DNA from: JARBUG01 sp035628915
GTDB taxonomy: Bacteria > Bacillota > Sulfobacillia > Symbiobacteriales > Symbiobacteriaceae
Direction of reading: 5' to 3'
NCBI GenBank assembly: GCA_035628915.1
Contig: DASPIW010000017.1
Span: forward strand, 40,355-104,354
DNA: 64,000 nt
The notes beneath the pieces were generated by a model that saw nothing but the letters and a program-made list of their open reading frames with translations, did not search any database and was not told where the DNA came from. Numbering within the stretch: the first letter of the stretch is position 1; the number at the start of each line of letters is the position of its first letter. Made by a program: the position numbers and the translations under genes. Positions 50,053-58,361 of the stretch are shown piece after piece.

Positions 50053-52692
50053 CTAGTACTCCTTGAACTGCGCCAGGCGGGTCTCCGCGCCGCCCGCCCG
50101 CAGCCCTACCGAGATATGCCGGTGATCGTGAACCGTCATCGTCACTTCCAGGGGCAGCAGGCTCGCAGCGCCATCCGACTCGACCACGATTTCGCCCAGC
50201 TGGGAGATCTCGCCGTTACCATCCGGGTTATCTTCGTCGCCCCGGTTGAGGGCGACGATCAGCCGGCTGCCCGGGCGGGCGTTGAGCGGCGGCCCGTCCG
50301 TAGGGAGGCCGCCGATAGCGGGGAATGCCGCCCCTTCCGGCACCAGGGCCAGGAACCGGCGCCCCCGCCAGGTGGAAACGATAATGCCGTAGCGGCAATT
50401 GGTCTTGTCCAATTCCCGCACGAGATCGGTCACTTCGCCGAACTCGGGGTGGCTCAGAATCACGCCCTTGCGGTAGGCGCCCCGGGCGACGCACGCCTTC
50501 GGATCGGGGTGAAGCACCGGCTTGATGCCAAACCAGCGCTCCAGCAGCTTGCCGACCAGGGGCGTCCGGCTGGACTTGCCGACCATCAGCACCAGGGGAA
50601 TCTCCTCTTCCCGGAGCCGGGCGGCGGTCAGGGCCCGGTCGACCAGCCGGCGAGTCTGCTGGAGCCGTTCCCGAATCAGATCTTCGTACTCGCCCAGGCT
50701 CATCTTCAGCGCGACGTACTGCTTGCGCCGTTCACGCCCGACGATCAGTTCCAGCTCGGCGCCATCTTCCACTTCCTGACGGAGGTCGCCCGCCTGCTCG
50801 CTCAGGCGCCGCTTCATGCGTTCCGCCGCCGTCCGCAGCAGCGTGTAGTTCGTGTAGTGCATCGTCCGCAGGTCGCCCGGGGGCATCGATCGCCACTTCT
50901 CCGGCGGATCGGCAGGCAAGCTGCCCATCAGCTCCTGCTCGGCCTTCTGCCGCAGGCGCCGGCGCAGGATCTCCGTCAAATCGTCGCCGCCGAAGGCGTT
51001 ATCACCCTTGGTCGCCACGACCCGCAGCCGGCGGGCGGCCCCGTCGAACTCGTACCGGATGATCGAAATATCGAGCGTGCCGCCGCCGAAATCGTAGACC
51101 AGCGTGTGAAAGGTGGGGCCGAATTCGGCATCCTGCCGCTCGTCCAGCGTCGTCAGATAATCGACCGCCGCGCCGACCGGCTCGTCCATCATGTGCCGGC
51201 GCACGACCTCCGCCTCGAGCCCGGCCGTGTTGCAGGCCTCGACCGTCGCCCGCACCTGGGGCGGGGTGAAGTTCGCGGGAACCGTTACCACCGCCTTGCG
51301 GACGATGGCGCCGAGATACTCTTCGGCCGCGTCGACCAGATGCCGGATGATGCGCGCGGCAATCTCGTGGGGCATCAGGTTGACGCCCAAAATGCGCTCC
51401 GGATGCTGCTCGCCCAGGCGCCGCTTGATGGAAAGCGACGTGGCGTGCGCGTAGAGCGGGTTGCCCGCCATGTTCAGGGCGGCACGGCCGACTTCGCAGT
51501 CCCGCAGGTCGCCGGGCACCGGGGGCTGGGGCCAGTAGACGCAGGACGGCAGATTGACCCGCTCTTCCGGGTCCTGGGCCATTTCGTCGAGCACCAGCAT
51601 CCGGGGCTGCTCCCCCGGGCGGGCGGCGCAGATGCAGGAGTTGGTGGTGCCAAAGTCGATGCCCACGAAGGCGTCGGTCGCTTCCGGATTGGCGAGCACA
51701 CGGGCCTCCGCCGTCACGTAGCACTCCGGGCGCTGCGGGTCGTTGGTGACCAGCAGGAGCCGCACCGCCGTCGCACCGCCGCCAGCATCCTGTACGGCCA
51801 GGCTGATCGACTCCTCGCCCGCAGTGCGGACCTCGAAGGGCACCGGCTGCGGCAGGGTCAGCGTCCAGCGCCCGTCATTGCCCTGCAGCGCCGCATGGGT
51901 GACGACCAGCGTCCCCTGCCCGAGGTTGGTGATATGCAGCGGCATGCGCCGGGTCCGGCCGGGCAGCACGTCGCCGAAGACCAGGTGATCGGTGCTGAGC
52001 CCCAGCTTCGGCGGGCGCTGCACGGTGACGGACAAGGGTAGTTCCGCCGTCCCTCCGTTCAGCAGCGTCAGTTCCAGCACTTCCCGGAGCTCTCCGCCAG
52101 CCGCCGGCGCCCCGCCGGGCAGCTGCACCCGCAGGGCCAACTGGCCGCCGGGCTGAATTTCGCCGCCGCCCGCAACTTCCAGGCGCCCGTGGCGCGCCTT
52201 TACGGCGGTCACCACGGCGGGGCCGCCTTCTACGTTGCGAACTGTGACGGTAAAGGGCCCCCGCTCGCCTTCCGTAACGGCCAACGCTTCCCCAAGGGCC
52301 TGGAGGCGGGGCCGGGCGCTGCAGACCACTTTGGCCGGCACGGGCGCGCCGTTTTCCACCTCGAATCGGATCGTATCGGCCCAAAAGGCCGCCCTGGGTG
52401 CGAAGAAGGTGAACAGCACGGAGGTGCCCGGACCGCCGGGCTCCAGTTCCAGCACGGGCGGGGAGAGCACAAACCCCGGCGGGGCCGCGGCTCTGACCCG
52501 GGCGAGTCGGGTGCCCTGATTGATCAGAACGAGCTCCCCCTGCAGTTCGTCGCCGGCCGACGCGGGGTAAAACGGCGCGAGGTCATGGGCCAGGCTGACT
52601 TTCGTCAGCGGTTCGCCGCACCAGGAGCAGTAGATGTCAGTCGGGGAGACCTCCCACTGTTTGCAGGCAAGACAGGTGAGAACGGGGAACAC
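50053..52692 (-). CDS. Hsp70 with N-terminal zinc ribbon and Ig-like domains
   Basis: An approximately 879-residue protein. A zinc ribbon (CLACK near residue 7, CSWCG near 23) is followed by about 330 residues of Ig-like strands (HITNLGQGTLVVTHAALQGN), and then an intact Hsp70 nucleotide-binding domain. That domain has VGIDFGTTNSCICAARPGE (phosphate-1), AVVTVPANFTPPQVRATVEA, LVYDFGGGTLDISII (phosphate-2) and VLMVGKSSRTPLVGKLLERW (adenosine). A short beta substrate-binding-like end follows (ISVGLRAGG); the helical lid is missing. It is unlike house-keeping DnaK (about 610 residues, no fusions). The start is uncertain: GTG 52692 is chosen, but the ribosome site is poor and the frame runs up to 52752, into the preceding gene. 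Confidence 0.85.
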   Translation of the reverse strand: MFPVLTCLACKQWEVSPTDIYCSWCGEPLTKVSLAHDLAPFYPASAGDELQGELVLINQGTRLARVRAAAPPGFVLSPPVLELEPGGPGTSVLFTFFAPRAAFWADTIRFEVENGAPVPAKVVCSARPRLQALGEALAVTEGERGPFTVTVRNVEGGPAVVTAVKARHGRLEVAGGGEIQPGGQLALRVQLPGGAPAAGGELREVLELTLLNGGTAELPLSVTVQRPPKLGLSTDHLVFGDVLPGRTRRMPLHITNLGQGTLVVTHAALQGNDGRWTLTLPQPVPFEVRTAGEESISLAVQDAGGGATAVRLLLVTNDPQRPECYVTAEARVLANPEATDAFVGIDFGTTNSCICAARPGEQPRMLVLDEMAQDPEERVNLPSCVYWPQPPVPGDLRDCEVGRAALNMAGNPLYAHATSLSIKRRLGEQHPERILGVNLMPHEIAARIIRHLVDAAEEYLGAIVRKAVVTVPANFTPPQVRATVEACNTAGLEAEVVRRHMMDEPVGAAVDYLTTLDERQDAEFGPTFHTLVYDFGGGTLDISIIRYEFDGAARRLRVVATKGDNAFGGDDLTEILRRRLRQKAEQELMGSLPADPPEKWRSMPPGDLRTMHYTNYTLLRTAAERMKRRLSEQAGDLRQEVEDGAELELIVGRERRKQYVALKMSLGEYEDLIRERLQQTRRLVDRALTAARLREEEIPLVLMVGKSSRTPLVGKLLERWFGIKPVLHPDPKACVARGAYRKGVILSHPEFGEVTDLVRELDKTNCRYGIIVSTWRGRRFLALVPEGAAFPAIGGLPTDGPPLNARPGSRLIVALNRGDEDNPDGNGEISQLGEIVVESDGAASLLPLEVTMTVHDHRHISVGLRAGGAETRLAQFKEY

Positions 52693-52708
52693 CCCCTTGT
52701 TGGGCCGA

Positions 52709-53398
52709 TTACTGTGAGATCGCCTCGAGCAGTGCGTCGCGCAGCCCTTCATCTCTCAGGACCAGCCGGATCTCCACCCGGCGGTTACGGCTCATCGCCG
52801 CTTCGGTCCTGCCTGTTTCAACAGGTCGGTAATGCGCCCGCCCGGCCGAGCCGAGGAACTTGGCGTTGGCGGGATCTTTCAGGCGTGCATCTTTGGCCTG
52901 CAGCGCCTCGACGATGCGCCGCGCCCGCTCGGAAGAGAGCAGCCAGTGGGTCGATTCCGGCTTGCCGTCGTCCGCCGTGTGCCCTTCGACCAAAATCAGC
53001 TGCAGGCCCTGGCGAAAGCGCTCCTGGGTGACCACGTTCCCGATGCTGACGGCCAGCCGGTTCAGCAGCTGCTCGACCTGCGCCGTGTTGCGCAGTTCGG
53101 CGGAGTCGGGAAAGAAGAGCACATCACCTTTAAAGGTGATGTTGCCGTCTGAACTGATGGTCACCGAATCCTTGCCCAGCTCCTGCTCCAGCGCCTGCGT
53201 GACGGCTGCCCGCCTGTCCATCAAATCCTGAATCGCCTGGCGCCCGATGACCCGGTGCTGAATCTGGACGGCCGTCTGAATGAAGGCAGTGACCAGCACA
53301 AAGAGCAGCACCAGCACCACCACCGACATGATGTCGACAAAGCTGGGCCAGTACCCGGCCCCTTCATCGGCAACCGAGACAATTCGCCGGCGCGTCAT
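52709..53398 (-). CDS. MotB/OmpA-type stator partner (ZorB-like)
   Basis: A 229-residue protein. A short cytoplasmic N-terminus is followed by one TM helix, residues 16-38 (GYWPSFVDIMSVVVLVLLFV), whose Asp22 stands where MotB and ZorB have the proton-binding Asp. A helical linker leads to an OmpA/MotB peptidoglycan-binding domain (VEGHTADDGKPESTHWLLSS, ERARRIVEAL, SRNRRVEIRLV). The OmpA signature GHTD reads GHTA, but the NRRVEI Arg is intact. This is the classical stator that anchors to the wall and feeds ion flow to a MotA/ZorA ring. It is the first gene of the cluster; the ZorA-like partner is the last gene, 17 kb away. The ribosome site at ATG 53398 is weak. Confidence 0.85.
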   Translation of the reverse strand: MTRRRIVSVADEGAGYWPSFVDIMSVVVLVLLFVLVTAFIQTAVQIQHRVIGRQAIQDLMDRRAAVTQALEQELGKDSVTISSDGNITFKGDVLFFPDSAELRNTAQVEQLLNRLAVSIGNVVTQERFRQGLQLILVEGHTADDGKPESTHWLLSSERARRIVEALQAKDARLKDPANAKFLGSAGRAHYRPVETGRTEAAMSRNRRVEIRLVLRDEGLRDALLEAISQ

Positions 53399-53530
53399 GG
53401 CCTACACACCACCAATTGCGGAAGCCTCAATGAATTCATGATCGACGTAATAGTATTAGACTTCACAAAGGGATTACCTTCCGGAGTACGAACATATACA
53501 ACGACACCCACTCCTAGGAGACGGAATGAA

Positions 53531-54388
53531 ATGCAAAAGGTTCAAACCTGTGCGAAGTGCGGCACCGTATACTACGGCAGGCCCCGCCGGTGTCTGGCAT
53601 GCGGGCACCCCATCCGGCGCCCGGGCCCCGGGGCCGAAGTGGTGACCATAGCGGTGCTCGCCGCGCTGGTGGGCGTGCTGGTCTGGGTGGCCGTGGCACC
53701 GGAGCCGCCGGGGACAGTCGCCCAACCGCAGCCGGCCCCGGCGCCCGCCCCGCCGCAAACCCCGGTAAGCCCCGCCCCCGCCGCCGGCGGGCGGCCGCTG
53801 GACCTGAAAAGCGTGATCGAACTGGTCAAGCCGGCCGTCGTGCGCATTGACGTGCAGCTGTCGGCCAACACGGGCGCTATCGGCTCAGGCTTCGTCTGCG
53901 ATGCGCAGGGCCATGTGCTGACCAACCAGCATGTAATCGCCGGCGCCCGCCAGGTCCGGGTCACCGCCGCCGATGGCAGGCAGCACGCGGCCACCGTGGC
54001 GTTTACGGATCCTGCGGCCGACCTTGCCCTGCTCAAGGTACCGGAGCTGGCCGGCACGGCGCCCCTGGCCATCAGCACGACGGGGCACCTGGGCCAGGGC
54101 GACCATGTCGTCGCCATCGGCAGCCCGGAAGGGCTGACCAACTCGGTCTCCGACGGGATCATCAGCGCCCTGCACCGCAATCTGACCGTCGAAGGCAGGC
54201 CACTGCAGGACCTGATCCAGACGACCGCCCCCATCTCCCACGGCAGCAGCGGCGGTCCCCTGGTGGAGGTCGGCACGGGCAAGGTGATCGGCGTGACGAC
54301 CGCCGGCGATGAAGAGGGCGCCAACCTGGGCTTCGCCGTCAGCGGCGACACGATTGTGCGGGTGATGAAGAAGTGGACTGGCCAATAG
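53531..54388 (+). CDS. Zinc-ribbon, membrane-anchored trypsin-like serine protease (HtrA-like, no PDZ)
   Basis: A 285-residue protein. A zinc ribbon (CAKCG, CLACG) occupies residues 6-27. One TM helix lies at about 39-58 (VVTIAVLAALVGVLVWVAVA), then a Pro/Ala-rich linker and a trypsin-like domain. The catalytic triad is visible: His in VLTNQHVIAGA, Asp in DPAADLALLKV and Ser in SHGSSGGPLVEV. HtrA proteins normally carry one or two PDZ domains; none is present. The outer protease may cut envelope proteins. Its promoter region is divergent from the stator gene of the motor/tubulin cluster, so it could belong to the same system (inference). The ATG at 53531 follows AGGAG at ten bases. Confidence 0.88.
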   Translation: MQKVQTCAKCGTVYYGRPRRCLACGHPIRRPGPGAEVVTIAVLAALVGVLVWVAVAPEPPGTVAQPQPAPAPAPPQTPVSPAPAAGGRPLDLKSVIELVKPAVVRIDVQLSANTGAIGSGFVCDAQGHVLTNQHVIAGARQVRVTAADGRQHAATVAFTDPAADLALLKVPELAGTAPLAISTTGHLGQGDHVVAIGSPEGLTNSVSDGIISALHRNLTVEGRPLQDLIQTTAPISHGSSGGPLVEVGTGKVIGVTTAGDEEGANLGFAVSGDTIVRVMKKWTGQ

Positions 54389-54402
54389 GCGCATGAAGAC
54401 GG

Positions 54403-54434
54403 CGGCCGGCCTTCCCAAGCGGGAAGACCGGCCG
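54403..54434 (+). terminator. Terminator after the protease gene
   Basis: CGGCCGG-C-CTTCCC pairs with GGGAAG-A-CCGGCCG (54403-54416 with 54421-54434) across the loop AAGC, 14 bases after the stop. Confidence 0.65.
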
Positions 54435-54503
54435 ACTGCGCATTTCATATGGAAATGGGGAACGCTACTGCCAACGATTGCACCGGCTGGAGGTCACGCT
54501 CTG

Positions 54504-56783
54504 ATGCGCTATTCTCGTCTGTGGGCCGCCCTGGCCCTGGTCATCCTGGCATCATTCGCCGTCCTCGGTTACTACGGCCGCGAAACCTACTGGCAGGCGC
54601 CCCCCATTCCCAAGCGGGTCGTCACAGCCGACGGCACCGTCCTGTTCACCGAAGCGGAGATCAAGGACGGCCAGAACGTCTGGCAGTCGATGGGCGGGCA
54701 AGAAGTCGGCAGCGTCTGGGGCCACGGGGCCTACGTCGCGCCCGACTGGTCCGCCGACTGGCTGCACCGGGAAGCGACCTGGCTTCTGGATTACTGGGCG
54801 ACCAAAGAGGCGAAGGTGCCATACGCCAAGGCCGATCCCGAAAAGCAGGCGGCCCTGCGTGCCCGCGTCACCGCCGAGTTCCGGACCAACACGTACAACC
54901 CCGCCAACGGCGACCTGGTCGTCTCGTCCCTCCGGGCCAACGCCATCCGCGCCACTGCCGCCCATTACGACGGCCTGTTCGGCGCCGACCCGGCCCTGAC
55001 CGACCTGCGCGAAGCCTACGCCATGCCGGCCAACAGCGTGCCGGACGCCGCACGCCGGGCAAAAATGAACGCTTTCTTCTTCTGGACCTCCTGGGCGACC
55101 GCGGCGCAGCGGCCCGGCCAGCTGATCACTTACACCAACAACTGGCCGCCGGAGGACCTGGTGGGCAATCGTCCCACCGGCGCCACCGTCGTCTGGTCGG
55201 TCATCAGTTTCGTGCTGCTGCTGGCCGGCATCGGTGCCCTGGTCTGGTACTACGCTGCCGAGCGCCACCGGGAGGCCGGCGAAAAAGAACACCCGCTCCC
55301 GCAGCAGGATCCGCTCCTGGCCGTGCTCAAGCCGACGCCTTCCATGACGGCCACCCTCAAGTACTTCTGGGTGGTCGCGGCCCTGATCATCGTCCAGATC
55401 GGTCTCGGCGTCATTACCGCTCACTACGGTGTGGAAGGGACCGGGTTCTACGGCATCCCCCTCTCCAAATGGCTGCCGTACTCGCTGACGCGGACCTGGC
55501 ACACGCAGGTCGGCATCTTCTGGATCGCCACCGCGTGGCTCGCAACGGGCCTGTTTATCGCACCGGCAGTATCCGGCTACGAACCGCCCCTGCAGCGCTT
55601 CCTGGTCAACGTGCTCTTCCTGTGCCTGCTGATCATCGTGGTCGGCTCCATGGCGGGCCAGTGGCTGGGCGTCGCCCAGCGGCTCGATCTCGTCACCAAC
55701 TTCTGGTTCGGCCATCAGGGTCTTGAATATGTGGATCTGGGCCGTTTCTGGCAGATCTTCCTCTTCGCCGGCCTCTTCATCTGGCTCTTCCTGATGAGCC
55801 GGGCCCTCTGGCCGGCCCTGCGCAAGCCGGGGGAGAACCGGCATCTGCTCAGCCTCTTCCTCCTCGCCTCTACGGCCATCGCCCTTTTCTACGGGGCGGG
55901 CCTCATGTATGGGCGCCAGAGCCACTATGCCATCATCGAGTACTGGCGCTGGTGGGTCGTGCATCTATGGGTGGAAGGCTTCTTCGAGGTCTTCGCGACG
56001 GTGGTCATCGCCTTCCTGTTCACCCGCATGGGCCTGCTGCGCAAGGCCACGGCTACTGCCACGGTCCTCTTCTCCACGGTCATCTTCCTCTCCGGCGGCA
56101 TTCTCGGCACGTTCCACCACCTGTACTTCACGGGGACGCCCGTGCCGGTGATGGCACTGGGCGCCGTCTTCAGCGCCCTGGAAGTGGTGCCGCTGGTCCT
56201 GATCGGTTTCGAGGCTTACGAGAATCTGACCCTGGCCCGTGCCCGCCCGTGGGTGGAGGCGTACAAGTGGCCCATCTACTTCTTCGTGGGCGTGGCCTTC
56301 TGGAATCTCGTCGGGGCAGGGCTGTTCGGCTTCTTCATCAACCCGCCCGTCGCGCTCTACTACATGCAGGGGCTGAACACCACGCCCGTGCATGGCCACA
56401 CGGCGCTGTTCGGCGTCTACGGGCTGCTCGGCATGGGGTTGATGCTCTTCTGCCTGCGGGGGCTGAGCCTCGGCAAGCCGTGGAATAACAAGATGCTCAG
56501 TTTCGCCTTCTGGTGGATCAACGTGGGCCTGGCCCTGCAGATTCTGCTCAGCCTGCTGCCCGTTGGCTTCATGCAGACCTGGGCGAGCGTGGAGTTCGGC
56601 ATGTGGTACGCCCGCTCCGCCGAGTTCCTGCAGGTCCCCATCATGAACACGTTCAAGTGGCTGCGGGTGATCGGCGATACAATGTTCGCCATCGGCGCCA
56701 TCGTCCTGGGCTGGTTCGTCATCGCCCTGAAGACCGGCGGGGGCGGTGTCCATGCGACGCCGCCCCGGGGCAAGGGGATGTGA
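54504..56783 (+). CDS. norZ: Quinol-dependent nitric oxide reductase (single-subunit qNorB/NorZ)
   Basis: A 759-residue membrane protein that reduces 2 NO to N2O with quinol electrons. The N-terminal extension (YGRETYWQAPPIPK, GQNVWQSMGGQEVGSVWGHG, APDWSADWLHREA) is the periplasmic cytochrome-like domain characteristic of qNor. The rest is a heme-copper oxidase-like core of about 12 TM helices with RTWHTQVGIFWIATAWLATG (heme ligand His), EYWRWWVVHLWVEGFFEVFA (His/Glu for the non-heme iron) and GTFHHLYFTGTP (His ligands of FeB). The ATG at 54504 follows GGAGGT at eight bases. It is a separate transcript flanked by terminators. It protects against NO or supports denitrification. Confidence 0.96.
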   Translation: MRYSRLWAALALVILASFAVLGYYGRETYWQAPPIPKRVVTADGTVLFTEAEIKDGQNVWQSMGGQEVGSVWGHGAYVAPDWSADWLHREATWLLDYWATKEAKVPYAKADPEKQAALRARVTAEFRTNTYNPANGDLVVSSLRANAIRATAAHYDGLFGADPALTDLREAYAMPANSVPDAARRAKMNAFFFWTSWATAAQRPGQLITYTNNWPPEDLVGNRPTGATVVWSVISFVLLLAGIGALVWYYAAERHREAGEKEHPLPQQDPLLAVLKPTPSMTATLKYFWVVAALIIVQIGLGVITAHYGVEGTGFYGIPLSKWLPYSLTRTWHTQVGIFWIATAWLATGLFIAPAVSGYEPPLQRFLVNVLFLCLLIIVVGSMAGQWLGVAQRLDLVTNFWFGHQGLEYVDLGRFWQIFLFAGLFIWLFLMSRALWPALRKPGENRHLLSLFLLASTAIALFYGAGLMYGRQSHYAIIEYWRWWVVHLWVEGFFEVFATVVIAFLFTRMGLLRKATATATVLFSTVIFLSGGILGTFHHLYFTGTPVPVMALGAVFSALEVVPLVLIGFEAYENLTLARARPWVEAYKWPIYFFVGVAFWNLVGAGLFGFFINPPVALYYMQGLNTTPVHGHTALFGVYGLLGMGLMLFCLRGLSLGKPWNNKMLSFAFWWINVGLALQILLSLLPVGFMQTWASVEFGMWYARSAEFLQVPIMNTFKWLRVIGDTMFAIGAIVLGWFVIALKTGGGGVHATPPRGKGM

Positions 56784-56792
56784 CTATGGCAA

Positions 56793-56832
56793 ACGGGGCC
56801 GCCCGGCGCGTCCATAGCGCAGGCGGCCCCGT
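56793..56832. terminator. Bidirectional terminator between norZ and hflX
   Basis: An 11-bp perfect stem (56793-56803 with 56822-56832), placed between two convergent stops. Confidence 0.65.
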
Positions 56833-56835
56833 CTC

Positions 56836-58122
56836 CTATCGTTCCAGCCCGGCCTTGAGGCGGCCGGCCAATCCACGCTCCAGTTCGACTTTGATCAGCG
56901 TGCCGGTCTCCTGATGCTCTTCCCGCAGGACCCGGCCCCGCTCATGGGCCCAGGCCAGCCAGGAAGATCGGGTGTAGGGAATCATCACTTCCACGGTCTC
57001 GCGCCGGTTCTGCAGGGCGTTCTGAATCGCCTGCTGCAGGGCGTCCAGGTTCTGCCCCAGGGCGGCGGCCACCGCCACCGAGTCCGGCGTATGCCTGAGC
57101 AGATGGTCCAGGTCCCCCGGGTCGACCTGGTCCATTTTGTTGTAGACGACCAGCGTCGGGCGGGAGCCGGCGCCGAGCTCGGTCAGCACGTCCACCACGG
57201 TCTGCATCTGCTCCGCCCGCTTGGGGTGCGAAGCGTCGACCACGTGCAGCAGCAGGTCGGCTTCGTTCACTTCTTCCAGGGTGGAGCGGAAGGCTGCCAC
57301 CAGGAAGGTCGGCAGGTTGTGGATGAACCCGACCGTGTCGACCAGGAGATACGGCTCGCCGTCCGCCGGCTCCACCCGGCGGGTGGTGGCGTCCAGGGTG
57401 GCGAAGAGCCGGTCTTCTGCCAATACGTCGGACCCGGCCAGGGCCCGGTGCAGGGTCGACTTGCCGGCGTTGGTGTAGCCGGTCAGGGCGATCACCGGCA
57501 CGGCGCCGGCAGCCCGGTCGCTGCGGAGCCGAATCCGGTGGGCCCGAATCTCTTCCAGCTCCTCCCGCAGCGCGCTGATACGTTCCCGGATGCGCCGCCG
57601 GTCGACTTCCAGCTTGGTCTCGCCGGGCCCCCGGATGCCGATGGCCCCGCGGGCGCCGCCGCCCAGCCGGGAGAGTTCGACACCCTTGCCCGTCAGGCGG
57701 GGCAGGCGGTAGTTGAGCTGGGCCAGCTCCACCTGGGCCATCGCTTCACGGCTGCGGGCCCGCTGGGCGAAGATGTCCAAAATGATCGCCGTCCGGTCCA
57801 GCACCTGACAGCCGATGATCTCTTCCAGGTTGCGCTGCTGGGTCGGGGTCAGTTCGCCGTCGAAGACGGCCATGTCAAACTCCTCGTGCCGGCGAATCTC
57901 CTCGATCTCCCGGGCCTTACCGGAGCCGACGTACGTCGCGACGTCCGGCTTGCTGCGGGGCTGCCGCTCCCGGCCGACCACCACGCCGCCCGCCGTGTCC
58001 ACCAGTCGTTCGAGTTCGTCCATCGACTCGTCCGCCGTCCAGCCGTCGCTCTCGCGAAGTGGCAGCTCAAGCCCGATCAGAAAAGCCCGCTGGGCCTGAT
58101 GTGCATACTGATTCTCGTGCAT
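56836..58122 (-). CDS. hflX: Ribosome-associated GTPase HflX
   Basis: A 428-residue GTPase. The N-terminal domain (TADESMDELERLVDTAGGVV, YVGSGKAREI, DGELTPTQQRNLEEIIGCQV) and the glycine-rich linker ELSRLGGGARGAIGIRGPGE are diagnostic of HflX. G1 is GYTNAGKST, G2 region TTRRVEP, G3 DTVGFI and G4 NKMDQV. HflX splits stalled ribosomes, notably after heat or antibiotic stress. I chose the ATG at 58122, after GGAGGTG. It is monocistronic. Confidence 0.96.
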   Translation of the reverse strand: MHENQYAHQAQRAFLIGLELPLRESDGWTADESMDELERLVDTAGGVVVGRERQPRSKPDVATYVGSGKAREIEEIRRHEEFDMAVFDGELTPTQQRNLEEIIGCQVLDRTAIILDIFAQRARSREAMAQVELAQLNYRLPRLTGKGVELSRLGGGARGAIGIRGPGETKLEVDRRRIRERISALREELEEIRAHRIRLRSDRAAGAVPVIALTGYTNAGKSTLHRALAGSDVLAEDRLFATLDATTRRVEPADGEPYLLVDTVGFIHNLPTFLVAAFRSTLEEVNEADLLLHVVDASHPKRAEQMQTVVDVLTELGAGSRPTLVVYNKMDQVDPGDLDHLLRHTPDSVAVAAALGQNLDALQQAIQNALQNRRETVEVMIPYTRSSWLAWAHERGRVLREEHQETGTLIKVELERGLAGRLKAGLER

Positions 58123-58180
58123 ATGTGCACCTCCGGTTCTTCTTGTGTAGCATCTCTCCGGTGAATGGACTGACGCGCAC

Positions 58181-58212
58181 AAAAAGGCCGCAGCCCATCC
58201 AGGGCCGCGGCC
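58181..58212 (-). terminator. Intrinsic terminator upstream of hflX, minus strand
   Basis: On the minus strand GGCCGC (58212-58207) with inner GCCC/GGGC and GCGGCC (58191-58186) is followed by TTTTT at 58185-58181. It ends transcription from the DUF3048 side, before hflX. Confidence 0.75.
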
Positions 58213-58236
58213 GCATTGCCATAAACATGGCGTATG

Positions 58237-58302
58237 CTACCAGGGGCGCACCGGAGAGGGTGTGTAATACAGATCAGCGCTCTTCATACGCAGCTTGATC
58301 AC
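58237..58302 (-). CDS. Possible 21-residue small protein
   Basis: GTG at 58302 is eight bases after AGGGG and opens a frame encoding MIKLRMKSADLYYTPSPVRPW, ending at TAG 58237. A strong terminator follows 25 bases later. It lies in the DUF3048-hflX gap and may be an additional small gene of the DUF3048 transcript. The frame is short and could be accidental. Confidence 0.25.
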   Translation of the reverse strand: MIKLRMKSADLYYTPSPVRPW

Positions 58303-58361
58303 GGCACATTCCCCTCTCGCCCGAAACTTCTCGTTTATTGTACCTGCCAGCAGGCCGTTCG

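Noticed and set aside
50116..52041. 641-codon open frame antisense to the Hsp70 gene
   Set aside because: Shadow frame with low-complexity Arg/Gly/Ala sequence; the minus-strand Hsp70 is unambiguous.
34820..53398. Calling the cluster a Zorya defence system
   Set aside because: Only the stator pair is Zorya-like. No ZorC, ZorD (SNF2 helicase/nuclease), ZorE, ZorF or ZorG homologue was recognised, so defence is left as one hypothesis.
34820..53398. MoxR/vWA ternary system
   Set aside because: A vWA protein is present, but no MoxR-type AAA+ ATPase gene is found in the cluster.
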